From Aaosphaeria pasadenensis (taxonomy: Eukaryota > Ascomycota > Dothideomycetes > Pleosporales): 64,000 bases of DNA. Under the pieces are notes generated by a model. That model worked only from the letters and a program-made list of their open reading frames with translations. It did not search any database and was not told the DNA's origin. Below are positions 21,764-33,281 of this stretch, one piece after another. Made by a program: the position numbers and the translations under genes. How positions within the stretch are numbered: position 1 is the first letter of the stretch; each line of letters starts with the position of its first letter. The stretch lies in the NCBI GenBank assembly GCA_022813625.1, contig JAKLMB010000025.1, forward strand, positions 310,001 to 374,000. Direction: 5' to 3'.

Positions 21764-24072
21764 ATGGCTGCCATACAGAACTTCAAGAACTTCTTGCGGC
21801 ACGGGAAGCAGGCTCGCGCACAGCATGCAGACCCTACCACCAACGTCTCCAATGTCCACGCCCAGCCTCAGCAACAGCGACATCACAACCCTGCCGTGCA
21901 GGAGCAGCACCACTATGCTATCAGTGATCCCAATGTACTCCAGCATCAGCCACTCCAAGGTTCTGTCGGTGCTAAAGTCGGCGATTTCTCCGTTGCTGCC
22001 GGCGACAACCGCAATGTTGCCGCTCAGGCCGGTCAAGCCGCTGCCCATGCAGCAGAGCAAAACCAAAAGCAACAGGCACACAAAGCTGCAGGCACCACAG
22101 ACCGGAAAGGTGATATCGATCCTTCGGTATTGGAGCGCATCGTTGCTGAGGAGCGAGAGGCAAAGGGGAAACTTCCAAAGTACCCTGGACTGGAGCGGTG
22201 GACGCTCTTGGAGAAGATGGGAGATGGTGCCTTCAGCAATGTCTATCGCGCAAAGGACAATACTGGCCAGTGGGGAGAGGTGGCCATTAAAGTTGTGCGA
22301 AAGTTTGAAATGAACTCTAGCCAAGTATGTATCGCCCAGACCGAGAACCACTTGCATTCACCCATCCATTGCATTAATATCTCACTCCCCTCCCTCCCCT
22401 CCCCCCTTACTCGTCGTAACAGAGGTTGGTGTATTTGGATTTTGCCAACACAATGCCTGGTGTAGGGCGACGACCACATTCATCCGGATTTCAAGAAGGC
22501 ACCAAAAGCAGTGGAGGTGCGATCTCATCACAGTGCAGACACTCAAATCCTCCCCCATCCAATACCCTGAGTGTCGGCCTGTATCCACTCCCTTGGTTTT
22601 TGATGGACACTGACGTAATACCCCTTAGAGAGCGAACATCCTCAAGGAAGTGCAAATTATGCGCCAACTTGATCACCCCAATATCGTCAAGCTCGTCGAC
22701 TTCCACGAATCTCGCCAGTACTACTACATCATCCTTGAGCTTTGCCCTGGAGGCGAGCTCTTCCATCAAATCGTTCGCTTGACCTACTTCAGCGAGGATC
22801 TTGCACGCCATGTCATCATTCAAGTGGCGAAAGCCCTAGAGTACTTGCACGAAGAGGCAGGCGTTGTTCATCGGTATGTCCCAACATCACGATTGCCAAG
22901 AGGTGTCACAACTGACGTCATGCAGTGATATCAAGCCAGAGAATCTCCTCTTCTACCCCCTTCCATTCGTCCCAACCAAGAACCCTAAGCCAAGGGGACC
23001 TGATGACGAAGATAAGGCCGATGAGGGTGAATTCATCAAGGGTAAGGGTGCTGGTGGCATTGGTGTCATCAAGATTGCAGACTTTGGTTTGTCCAAGGTT
23101 ATCTGGGATAGCCAGACAATGACACCCTGTGGTACTGTCGGCTACACCGCGCCTGAGATCGTTAAAGATGAGCGTTACTCGAAGAGCGTCGACATGTGGG
23201 CAATGGGCTGTGTGCTCTACACACTGCTCTGCGGATTCCCTCCATTCTATGACGAATCCATCCAGACCTTGACAGAAAAGGTTGCCCGTGGCCAATATAC
23301 ATTCTTGTCGCCATGGTGGGATGACATTTCCAAGTCTGCCCAAGATCTTGTCTCGCATCTGTTGACCGTGGATCCCGAAAAGCGATACGACATCAAGCAA
23401 TTCCTCGACCACCCATGGATTAGGGAGGCTGACGAAGTTACATACGCTGCACATGACGCGCCTCCTCTAGCAACTCCTCTCCACGTTAGAGAAAAGCAAT
23501 ACCAACAAGGCAAAGCCGATCCTCTCACACAAAATTTCGGCTATCTCGAATCGCCAGGCGCACGTCGTTCTGATTTCCGTTCCCCAGGCGCCGTCAATTT
23601 ACGCGAAGTTTTCGATGTTGGTTACGCCGTCCATCGACAGGAGGAAGAAGGCAAGAGGAGGAAGCACTTCAAGCAAGGTTACCGTGGCGCCAACGCTATC
23701 AACTCGTTGAACGCGCTTGATGAGGACGAGGACGACGAATTCTCTGGCGAGTCCGCTCCTTATGACCCGTCACAGCAGCATCCACCTGCGAAGCTCCCCA
23801 AGTCTCAGGGCACAGATGTCTCTGCAGTCGAGCAGAAGATGCGCAACACCTCGCTGTCCGCCGCCGCTCAAGCAAGGCAGGCCGCGCAACCAAAGCAGCA
23901 AGAGAGAGGCTACGGTCAGCATTCTCCTGCAGTCGCTGCGGCTGCCAAAAGACAGGTGAAGAACAGAGGGGCCTTTGAATTAAGCTTGGATAACTCGACT
24001 TTGCTCGGCAGGAGAGCGAAGAAGATTGAACCAAGTGGGCTTAGGGAACAAGTTTCCGTGGCTGGCACATGA
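21764..24072 (+). CDS. CAMK-type stress kinase, Srk1/Rck2 family
   Basis: The model is join(21764..22324,22466..22516,22629..22873,22926..24072), 667 residues. The Gln/His/Ala-rich N-terminus (1-145) precedes the kinase domain: glycine loop GDGAF (153-157), catalytic lysine in VAIK (about 176), the HRD motif split by intron 3 (HRDIKPEN, about 285-292), DFG at 338 and TPCGTVGYTAPE in the activation loop. The acidic insert of about 40 residues between HRD and DFG (LLFYPLPFVPTKNPK..) is characteristic of Rck2/Srk1 kinases, which are activated by Hog1/Sty1 MAP kinases and act on translation and the cell cycle under osmotic or oxidative stress. Exon 2 is a 51-nt micro-exon (GDDHIHPDFKKAPKAVE), supported because its flanks GTATGT..TGTAG and GTGCGA..CTTAG keep phase 0 and give the block seen in this family. 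The C-terminal tail is low-complexity. Confidence 0.93.
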
Positions 24073-24513
24073 CAGACATCGGCTTTGGCGAGGGACTGGT
24101 AGACTATTCGTGCTTTTCGCGATTGAACCGTTTCTGGGGGCGTTTAATTTCTGTTTCACTCATTTTGTTACGTCTATTTCTTCCCTCTCCCAACCAGCAT
24201 ATGTCTGCACTTCCTTGACTTATGTTTGGTCTTTAATGGACATCTTGGCTTTTAAGCCTGGCATTGCGCTTGCCGGAGTCTTTGCGCGGAGGATCATGGG
24301 TAGAGATGTTGACGCATGCACGAGATAGATGAATGCATGTACAGTATCATATCAATCTATTACTGAACTTTCAAATCACGCTTTATGTATTCCGCAACTC
24401 ATGATTGTTTTCTTTGCCCGCCTCACTCGCTACATAAACAGAAGCATCAATCAATAAAAGTTGTTTATTTGAAGATCTTATTCGTATCTATATTACTTTG
24501 TTCAAGTCTCCAA
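24073..24513. other. Convergent 3' ends
   Basis: A short AT-rich spacer between two genes that end towards each other. It should hold both 3' untranslated regions. AATAAA-like words occur at about 24454 (CAATAAAAG). Confidence 0.5.
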
Positions 24514-25674
24514 TCAAATCCATAACCGGCCAGCAATAGCCCTTTTTGCAACACCAGGTTTCGGAGGCACGCTTCCATTCGCACCTCCGCCTGCCGCAAT
24601 TGATGCATCAACGACTTCGAGAGCAGTCAATTGTTCCATAATCCCCAAATCCGGTTTCCAACCTCCCATTTCCCCTTCCGCAATCTGTCCTAACATTTCC
24701 ACAACATCTCCCCTTAACTCTGGCAATATAACCGCCGTGGCGCCCAGCCATCTCGCAAGCTGCGCCTTGAAACTGACCTGGTCATTATCACAGCTCCCAT
24801 CGCCATCACACTTCCCCTCAAACAGTCTCCCATCCTTCACAAAGTTTCTCTTCGCCGAATCCAAGAACCCCCGAGCCCTTTTCCTCCACCTATCCTCCCC
24901 AGTCTTCTCCGCCATGACCGCCGCACCATACAAAAAGACGCCAACATTATAACTCCACATGTCATGGTTAACATCCACGCAGCCCCCCTCCCCCTTAGCA
25001 TCATCCGTCCCATCAAACACATCAAACTCCGGACTAATCAAGCCGACCGAAACAGTCCAATCGTAGCTCTTCTCCGCCCACGCCAACGCATCGCCATCGT
25101 TGCCGTATCGCCCAAGCCGCGCCGCGAGCTGGAAGAACAACCCGTTCGCGATGGTCGACTTGTAGTGCCAGCCGTCGTCCTCGGGCTTGATCTTCCACTT
25201 GATGCCGCCCTTGCAGCGGGTGTCGTCCCAGCGGGATTTCTGCGCGGCGAAGACGTTGGACGCGAGGGCGTTCCAGGGGACGGACGGGGAGGGCAGATTG
25301 TATTCTGCGGCCGACAGCGCGGCGAGGGACCACCAGGCTTGGTCGTCGTTGCCCGTGGCATCGGGTGTCATGAAGTCGTTTGATCCTGTGGCTTGGGAGA
25401 GCAGTGTCGTGGTGATGAGGGCGTTGTGGGTGGTGACGTTTGTGGTGTGCGAGAGCGTCAGCAGGCTGTCGACTACGGTGCCGGATTGCCACCACCAGAA
25501 GGGCTTTGGGAGGAGGATCTGGGATTGGGAGGGGAGCTTTGAGAGGAGGACGTTGGCGATTTCGGATGGGTCGCCCAGGATGGGAATGGGTTTGGGGGTT
25601 GGGAGCGTGGCGGCGGCGGAGAGGGCTACGAGCCGGATGTGTCGCATGGTCATTTCTTGGATGAAGTTGAACAT
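24514..25674 (-). CDS. Secreted GH76 alpha-1,6-mannanase
   Basis: A single exon encodes 386 residues. The substrate-cleft motif PFWWWQSGTVVD (58-69) corresponds to PYYWWEAGA in other GH76 enzymes. The paired catalytic aspartates are at 110-111 in GNDDQAWW. Further family blocks are RWDDTRCKGGIKW, YKSTIANGLFFQLAARLGRYG, AEKSYDW and MWSYNVG. GH76 proteins cut or transfer alpha-1,6-mannan and, in fungi (Dcw1/Dfg5), help to attach GPI proteins to the wall. The N-terminus from M8 or M10 (MTMRHIRLVALSAAATL) could be a short signal peptide, so a start at 25653 or 25647 is as likely as 25674. The C-terminus has no hydrophobic GPI signal, so a soluble extracellular enzyme is more likely than an anchored one. 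Confidence 0.9.
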   Translation of the reverse strand: MFNFIQEMTMRHIRLVALSAAATLPTPKPIPILGDPSEIANVLLSKLPSQSQILLPKPFWWWQSGTVVDSLLTLSHTTNVTTHNALITTTLLSQATGSNDFMTPDATGNDDQAWWSLAALSAAEYNLPSPSVPWNALASNVFAAQKSRWDDTRCKGGIKWKIKPEDDGWHYKSTIANGLFFQLAARLGRYGNDGDALAWAEKSYDWTVSVGLISPEFDVFDGTDDAKGEGGCVDVNHDMWSYNVGVFLYGAAVMAEKTGEDRWRKRARGFLDSAKRNFVKDGRLFEGKCDGDGSCDNDQVSFKAQLARWLGATAVILPELRGDVVEMLGQIAEGEMGGWKPDLGIMEQLTALEVVDASIAAGGGANGSVPPKPGVAKRAIAGRLWI

Positions 25675-27188
25675 TTTGAATGTAATTGGAACGATTGATG
25701 ATCTTTTTTGGTCTCGAGGGCGTAAAATATGGTATCAATAAGTGTCGTATGCTGTATAGCAGTGGTACGCCAGGGCGATATCGTGAGTTGAAAACGAGAG
25801 TCGGTGATCAATCAGACTGCATTAAATCTCCCCAAAAACAAGTTATTGAAAGCGATTGATTCGAAATTCAATCAAAAATGGAAGAGTAAAAGCCACAAGA
25901 GGGCCTAGCATAAAAGGAGTGTGAGTTGGAGAAAAAGAGAAAAGAATCAAAACGACACACCAGCAGTCATGGATGGATGATGGATGAACAAAAAAAGACA
26001 GGACGAGACAAGGCAGAACATAGCCTACCTTATGGGCTTTCTAAATGTCTATGTTACCCACCACCAAGACACTCGACCCTTTTCAAACCCACCATGGTGT
26101 TCTCCACTTATCGCGCACTCACATGTCGACGAAGTGCGTGGCAACAGGGTAACTTGAGTGCCATGGCTAATCCCAGGTCAGGCCCAGATCAAACAACTTC
26201 TTATCGACGAGACAAGAACAAGACTCGGACATATTGCTGGCGAATCGATGGCAAATCAGGCCAGTAAGTGTGCTGTACCTGCAGCAGGTACAGCGCCTGT
26301 CCCTTGCTTCAAGATATAAATTGAACAGTTAATGCACCAAGACAGGAGGTAAAGAAGAGAGCCAGAGCAAGTGCCATTCGCCGCGCCGGTAAGCCAGCCT
26401 GGCATGAAACGCGCGGACTCCTAGGGCTGAGGAAGGCCTTTATGGGACATGGCGAGATGTGGTTGGCTAGTAAAGGGAGATTTCTGGGTTTTGGATGAGT
26501 TGGCCTGCCTGCATTTGATGGGATCAATCTGAGACGATCAGGGTGAATTAACCGAGATAAGGAAGGGGGCGTCGGATAAGCGAGCATGGGCTGTGTGTGG
26601 CTAATGGATGGGCCTCGAGGGACTTGCAGTTCTTGGGAGATGCTGATCTCGGCCATGTTTCTAGGATGTTTAAATGGAGGTCCTTCTGGGCAAAGGAGTT
26701 GTTGAGTGGATTTATGTGGAGCATTTTGCCGAACATCAGAAGTGCAAAGTGGTGTATTCAATCCCCGGGCCAATCAAGACATCCTCCTAAAGAGCCAAGA
26801 ATGATCTTTTTCCAGAGCGGCACTGAACATTTCGTCGAGATTTGTACAACAATGGTCATATAGGAATCATTGTATGAGCATGGAATGTTTGCGATAACGC
26901 GCTGGCGCATCATACAAGTTGCCGAGGAGACAATCCGATCCTGACAACATACACCACTGTGGCTTGTTCGAACAATCTATCATTGACTAGGTCCGAAGTC
27001 TATGTAAGAGGAATCTTTGCCTGTTCTCCTTACATCAATTTGCATAGGCCTGTAATGCAAATTCAAATTCGTAATCCCTACATGCTTTTACATTGACTCA
27101 CTGAGCAAGAGTCCGATGATATGCTAGGAATCTTTTCGCAGTCCAATAGATAGCTCGCAGTCCCCTTTAATGTGCACTAGGCGCCTCT
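25675..27188. other. Intergenic, no supported gene
   Basis: The minus-strand frame 26309..26773 is ATG-started and proline-rich, without motifs, and is not accepted. A purine-rich stretch lies at 25920-26010. Nothing else was recognised. Confidence 0.45.
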
Positions 27189-29058
27189 CTAAGTTTCGCC
27201 CATTGGGAATATTTCGAGGTGTTCTCCAACCATTGGCAAATACGTCGGCACTATCTGGAAAGGAGTTTCTCCCTTCTTATCCATCTGTATCTTGAGTTTC
27301 AAAGCATTCGAAAACACCTTTGCCTGGCTGATGCCGAATTCCATTTCTATGCGACTCAGAGAGTGAATTACGAATTCTTGCACTTCAGGGGTCGCGATAG
27401 CCATAGTACCGGCGATGAAGAAAGCCCATAGTTGAGTGTAACCCCCGGACACCCGAATGATGGGGAGCCGTTCAGTAGAGGTAGCCTCTGTAGAGTATTT
27501 ATACGAGGAACTAATTTGCTCTCGGAAGTTCGACCATAAGAACTTCGATTTGGGGGTTACTGGTGTACTTTCGACTGTGTTGAGATTTATGAGATCGCGT
27601 GAATATGGGAGCGGCGATTTCGGGGTATCGTGTAGGAGTTGAGGAATGCTCGCAAGGATATCAGCTTGCAGGTTGTAGAGGGTTTGTGTAGTTTCCTGTA
27701 GGATGTGGGTATATTTTTTTCCGAACAAGGATGGCGGAATCATGGAGAACCCTAATATAATGCTGTTCCGGATAATGTCGTGGAGATAGATTCTGATGTA
27801 GCGGATCCAATTCCAAATCTGAGCAGCAGCCATGTGAGTGTAGATGTGATAGCACGATCCAAAAACGCCAGGAATACCGCGTTCAACAGGAATTTCGTTA
27901 TAGAACCATTCCGACTCAGCATCTTTAAATGCATCTTGAGTTTTGGCGTCAAGCTCGAGTGCACGATCGATGATTTTTTCCAGGTCAATGAGCCGCCCTT
28001 GCGATATGTCTGCGCGGAAATTGATCACTTCGATGTGAGCATGGAAAAATCGGTTACCTGGGTGCTTGCTATCTTCATGTTTTTGGGACTCCTTATTCAT
28101 ATCCATAATATATTCGGGAATCGGGTCTCCTTTACCCATGCAATTCGCAGTCAACAACCCAACTGTCTGATGATACATCCATCGTCCAGATGGTGTTGCG
28201 AACTGACCACTGCCTCTGATTCTCAACAACAAGGCTGAACCATCAACATGACTACTCCAGCCTGCCAGCGTGAATTTATTGCTGGTGGCCTCGTACATGC
28301 ATAGAAGCATAGTTGCAAGCAGAGTGCTGTCATGCTTCATCAGGGTGGGCGAAGCAAGCGCTGCATTGGTCATTTTGAGGGCCTTCAAGTACCATTGTGT
28401 GGCTTCCCTCTTGAAATTGCGATCCATGCAAATGTTGGAGATTCCTGCTAAGCCCAAAGCCGTCATCGATGTCGCAATAATGGGGTGGAAGCCGAACGTG
28501 TCTAGGTGTTGGTGGTACGATTTTGACTGCAGTGGCGGTTGATTCATTCCTATGCTAAAGGACATCAGCAGTCTACATTACACGAAACCAATGATTAGGC
28601 CAGTCCACAAGTAACGTACGCGTAATTTGACATGAAGAAATTAATACCTTGGTCAATCAGAGGACCCAGAAGTGGCATGTGTACGGTTAGCTCGACGGCG
28701 TGTTCGCGTTTTGCCATTCGCTGGTCAATTCTGTCTTGGTCATCATGTTGCTTCCGCAAGGCAATTGCTTTCGCTTTTGCCGCTTTGGCCTTTCGTTCAA
28801 CATGCGCAGACTCATCCTGAAAGAGCCTATCGAGTTGGCTCTCATAGCCCGGGCAATCGAACCCTTTCTCTGCACACTTGACGCAACCATCCGGCCGTTC
28901 ATCGCACTGCGCTCGTAAGTAGAGTCACAACCGAGAATTACTGTGAAAGTCCCCAAGGGCAGGGGCTTCGCCTTATGTTCTGTAATCGGAAAACTTACTT
29001 TGATTTTCCTTTTTCGACATTTCAAACAGCCCGTCGAGGGTCTTCCGCGATATACCAT
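27189..29058 (-). CDS. Zn2Cys6 fungal transcription factor
   Basis: The model is complement(join(27189..28554,28620..28906,28999..29058)), 570 residues. Introns of 92 and 65 nt keep phase. The binuclear zinc cluster has C11, C14, C21, C28, C31 and C38 (C-x2-C-x6-C-x6-C-x2-C-x6-C), and intron 1 falls just before C21. A basic coiled stretch follows (VERKAKAAKAKAIALRKQHDDQ, about 56-77). The rest is the helical middle-homology/DUF3468-type domain of fungal regulators: TALGLAGIS, EATQWYLKALKMTNAAL, LLATMLLCMYE and WSSHVDGSALLLRIRG. It binds DNA in the nucleus; targets are unknown. The start MVYRGRPSTGCLKC is the conserved beginning of this class, although the frame is open further upstream. Confidence 0.93.
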
Positions 29059-29563
29059 ATCAATCTGAAGCTCTGACTTCAACCGATCTTCACAAAGATG
29101 AAGCCAATAAATGGCAAAGCCAGCAGCTGGACAAGCTGTAAGGATCAAGCTTTGATACACATATAGTCATGGGTTCCGTGGTTGGTGATGGGCGCTGCGC
29201 GATGAGAAACTAGGCGGTTTTAGACAGTTTAACAATCACTGAATACTTTTAACAAAGATACATGATCTGAATGTTGAAGGAAGTAACAGAATACTTTGAT
29301 TTCGAGGTCAGCAAGGTGTGGAGTTACCTAGAGCTGACAGCCTAGTCCTAATTGAGGATGCTGTGCGTGTCAACGTCATTGGCCGAATGACTGGCTGCGC
29401 CTTAAATCCCAAGATTAGAGAACTGAAGCCAACACTTGACGGACACATCACAAAAAAGATCATCCAATTGTAGCACAATTGACGGATCACGAAATATAAA
29501 GCCGCTAAATATATCATCTAGCCACGCAGATTCAAAACACGTAATGCTACGAACCGTAACCAC
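29059..29563. other. Intergenic between two minus-strand genes
   Basis: AT-rich, no ORF of note. It contains the promoter of the Zn2Cys6 gene and the 3' end of the TPR gene's transcript. Confidence 0.5.
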
Positions 29564-31195
29564 TCAACGTTCTATGACATCGACAAATTTGTCATAGGCT
29601 TCATCATCATCTTCGTCGATAGGTTCCTTACCTCCAGGTAGTAGTTGTCGGAGATGCTGAGCTTTCAGTTTCAGTCTAAGACCCTCTTCATGCCTACTAT
29701 CAACGAGGAGACAAGCTCGGGAGAAAAGGTGCGTTGTTCGGGCGCGCAAGGGAATTGGCAGGCGATGCATTGTCATCATTGCATCTGCTCGTTCAAGATG
29801 TTCTCTGTTGGATGTGAATTGAGCGAAGTCCAAGTATGTGAAAAAGAGAATGATACTGACATGGCTTCGGTTTTGCGCCCCGCTTTGTGGTGGACGAAAC
29901 CTTCGGCGTACGCGAATTTGCTTTGTATGAGCTTTCCTACGCGACTTCTACTCGGTGTCTCCAGCAAGTCCCTCATCTTCTGGACGTATTCGTCAGCAGC
30001 TGGAATATTAGCCATGCGGACAGCCGTTCTGGATAAAGCTCGATAAATACTATGCGACGTTATTAATACTTACTCAGTTGGAATTAAGAAGAGGGTTTCA
30101 TCACTTACGCAGTAGTCCAGTAAACGCTTTTCAGTTCGATTGCAACCTGTAAAGCGACGTGAAGATAACGTTCCGCTTCGTCAAGTTCGCCCGCTGCTCC
30201 ATATACCTTGCCCAAGTTGGTATATACCAGTACCTCTTTCACTAAGTTCCGGTGATCCCATGAGTGAAGTATTTTCAAAGCTCTCATTAGAAAGGACACC
30301 GCTCGCTGAGAGTCGTTTTGGCAGCTGTAGATTAGTCCAATATTGCTGTTGATGTTAAGCATGGCCTCGTCATTCTCTGCAAGATGCTTCGATTGGATCG
30401 ATTTGCACTCTAGAAAATGGGCTTCAGATCTGGCGAATTCCCCTATAGACATGTTATTGAGCCCGGCAATATTCAACAGATTTGCATAGACCATTGGATC
30501 CTGCTCTGTCTTCTTGCAGGCTGCATTGGCCTCAAACCATACGTCGATCACCATTGCTACAGTACCAGCAGTATCGTTGTGGAATAAATACCTGAGAAAG
30601 GTCAATGGCTGAAGTATGCAGACAGAGTTGAGTAAACTAACCAACTGCAATCATCCAGAAGCTTGCAGAATTCCAGGGTTGGCCGCAAAGGCTCCATTTC
30701 TTCTCGTGAATCTCGGTATTTACTGATTGTAGCGAGACAATGTGGCCAATATATGTCGCCAGCTGGCCATTCTAACTCATTGACGCGGGCTTGAACTCGA
30801 TGTGGAAATACCTGACGTAGTAGATAGATGCTGTTTTCGAACGACCGCTGTCGATCTTCATGATTGATCTGGTTCAAGAATTCTGCCTGGACAAGGCGGT
30901 GCAACGACAGAGTTGATCGATCCTCACTCTGTCGTATCAATGCAGTGTCTGTCAGCTGTTCTATCAAACCTCCCAGTCTGGACGGATAATCAGTGGATAT
31001 ATGCGTCGAATGAATGCCCCAGACCTACTTGTTTTTATCGCGGGTGAATGCCAGGGCTTCTGGCAAATCTGTACCTGAAGACACTTGCAGGAACCTGCTC
31101 GGTAGGTTTTCTGCTGCCACAAAAGAAAGTACACCAAGGCATATCTTTGCATCTCGGTCAAGAGCCTCAAGTGACATCGGAAGTTTAAGGTCCAT
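29564..31195 (-). CDS. NLR-like TPR protein lacking its NB-ARC domain
   Basis: The model is complement(join(29564..29804,29861..30049,30109..30591,30642..30977,31029..31195)), 471 residues. Four introns (56, 59, 50 and 51 nt) are all phase-consistent. The first 110 residues match the part that follows NB-ARC in fungal NLRs: a winged-helix-like segment (LEALDRDAKICLGVLSFVAAENLP) and LIEQLTDTALIRQ..LSLHRLVQAEF. The rest consists of tetratricopeptide repeats, e.g. AMLNINSNIGLIYSCQNDSQRAVSFLMRAL and VYTNLGKVYGAAGELDEAERYLHVAL. The frame stays open 5' of the ATG back to a stop at about 31327, and still reads like an NLR linker (YNISTIIMDL), but no P-loop or NB-ARC exists upstream. So this is the 3' half of an NLR, either a pseudogene or a reused TPR protein. 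The intact splice sites argue that it was lost recently or is still selected. Confidence 0.7.
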
Positions 31196-31323
31196 GATGA
31201 TTGTTGAAATATTGTAAGTTCTAAGTCTGGAATACCCTTTCAAACTTTGAGTACAGTTTCTAGATGAAGATTTAACAATAGCGGGGACATATTTTGCTCT
31301 CCACTCATAGTGACATATGTTAT
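31196..31323 (-). pseudogene. Residual NLR coding sequence upstream of the ATG
   Basis: In the same frame as the TPR gene, codons from about 31324 to 31196 are open and read as an NLR-type linker (EWRAKYVPAIV, then YSRLRTYNIS), ending at a stop beside the minisatellite. This is probably what remains of the lost N-terminal part. A non-ATG or spliced start cannot be excluded. Confidence 0.4.
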
Positions 31324-31450
31324 CATGTCACGTACCTGGTGAAGTACGAACCGTGTCGCGTATATTTTGAAGTTCAAACCATGTCACGTATATGGTGAAG
31401 TATAAACCATGTCACGCATATAGTGAAGTACAAACCATGTCACATACATG
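31324..31450 (+). repeat. 28-bp minisatellite, 4.5 copies
   Basis: Four units of 28 bp start at 31324, 31352, 31380 and 31408, followed by a 15-base partial unit. The core is CATGTCACGTATATGGTGAA, ending GTAYAAAC. Units differ at 2-8 positions. The array lies exactly at the 5' breakpoint of the truncated NLR-like gene. Confidence 0.9.
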
Positions 31451-32422
31451 CACCGTTGAATTTTGTGCATCTAGGTACCTAAAGTGCCACAACCCCATTG
31501 ACCTATTAGCATTGACCAAAGCATAGACCAAACAAAGGAAGGTGGATGGAAAAAGGTTCCCCGTCATGTCACAGTTCCCGAGGTCTCGGGCTATCTGGAA
31601 GGCAAGTATCGCGTGACGGTCATCAAGTCAGCCATCCCAATCTCAGGTCTAGAGATCTGCTAGAATCTACTGACAAGTCTAACATCTGGCGACGTCTCCA
31701 TGAAATCAACGAAGATTCCCTACTAGCTCTTTGCCACCACAGAAGCGTGGAGGATGATGACCTTATCGCTGCAGACTACGTAGATGCTGAATATAGCGAG
31801 GAGACATGCTTATTCTAGTACAACCCACAGCACTAATGGCTTTGCACGAGTGAAATGAAAGGAGACCAGGCCTACGCATCCATAACATCTCACCCTGCAT
31901 GCCCAGAAAAAGGAACGAGTTGTAAGTCCCTTGGACCTAGAAGCTCACTGACAATGTTGAGCGAAGTGCAAGTTGCGTCTCATCCTGCCTTTGATAGTCC
32001 AATATCCCAGCCGGATGCGCCTCCGTGGGATGGCGTTGAAGTCCCAGCCGTCTCTGGACCGCTTCAGTAGTGTTTTCCATCCGCTTAATTGACCGAGGGT
32101 AAACAGCTCGCTGCAGGTGCTTGCCAATCAGGAGATGAGGGGTATGCAAGATAAGCGTTTTCCTCAGCCTTGTCACCGTTTTCACTGGAGCTTGGGGTGG
32201 GGTAGGTATTAATGGTTGGATTGATTTGCCCAACTGCAAAGTGCCATCACTAAATCTTGTTTTCACATGTTGGGCCGATATGCAATAGAGCCATGCGTTG
32301 ACATATTTAAGGGCATGATAAATCCACACTGGACGCGTCGAATCACAAAATCTAGCATCAAATCTTCCACCAAATCAAATCTTATATCTCACTACCCAGA
32401 ATCTCAATATCCGTCATCCAAG
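31451..32422. other. Intergenic, possible relics
   Basis: ATG-started frames such as 31546..31818 (+) and 31945..32127 (-) show no recognised domain. They may be decayed coding sequence, since the minus frame has protein-like stretches (DGWDFNAIPRRR, LGYWTIKGRMRR). Not called as genes. Confidence 0.35.
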
Positions 32423-32635
32423 ATGTCACTAGTAAGCGAAAGCAAAGATCGTAACAACTCGTGAGATATCCTCCTATTGCGCAGCAGAATACAAGAACTA
32501 ACAATTGAAAGGCCTACCAGAGTCATCGAAGTTCAACCCTGGAAGAATATATTCGCATTGTCACCAAAATCAGCGGACACAGATGATAGTAGCCGTGATG
32601 GAGGGTATCGCGTGCACGGTGAAGCAGGTGACTGA
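32423..32635 (+). CDS. Tiny two-exon hypothetical protein
   Basis: The model is join(32423..32460,32512..32635), 53 residues. The 51-nt intron starts GTGAGA, carries a CTAAC branch and ends GAAAG, and phase is kept. The ATG context is CCAAGATGTC and an AT-rich TATTTAA word lies about 120 bases upstream. The product (MSLVSESKDRNNS, then PTRVIEVQPWKNIFALSPKS) is hydrophilic, with no signal peptide or cysteine. No family was recognised. It could be a real short gene or a remnant of a longer one. Confidence 0.33.
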
Positions 32636-33281
32636 TGGAAAGAGAGTCGTAGTACCAACGGCTACCTTGGACATCTATTTAGAGTAGCCTTTCATGGGAA
32701 GTCAAGGTTATCTATGGTTGTGCGATCAGTTTCATCCGATGAGGCGTGTGAGCTATAGTGGTATTCGAAGAATTTTGCAGAGTCCCAGGGGTATGTAATC
32801 GGCCGCCTCGTTCGTGTCGAATGCCTTGATGTCTCGACCTTGTGTTGTCTTCATGAAGAAATTTATTCATTACTTTAGTGGCCACCTATTTCTTTCGCAG
32901 AAAAGAATCGCGGGGAAGGAAAGGAACATCGCCGCATATGGTATTCCGAAATCAGAAAGCAGTCAACGTGTGATTTTACATAAAGTCGAGGTAGCACAAG
33001 TAAACGAAAGGAAGATTACGTAGGGCATCTTCATGAACATGGGGGTTTTTCTACTGTCTGCCTAACAATAATTTGAGGTGTGCGCAATGCATGAGATCTG
33101 AAAAACAAGCACTTGCACAGTCTGTTCTTCTTCTTACTTCATTGTCATCTCTACTTCTTTACCACAATCCTGTTCGAACGGTACACACAGTCACGTGCTG
33201 CATGAACAAGCGCTATCCTCTATTTGTACCACACATCATACATCTGTCGAGCATTCTCTCTACCTCAGCAACAAGACCAGT
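32636..33281. other. Intergenic, peptidase promoter side
   Basis: No gene or clear signal was seen. Moderately AT-rich. Confidence 0.45.

Noticed and set aside
26309..26773. Proline-rich 154-codon minus-strand ORF
   Set aside because: No recognisable domain and an overlapping shadow frame of similar quality.
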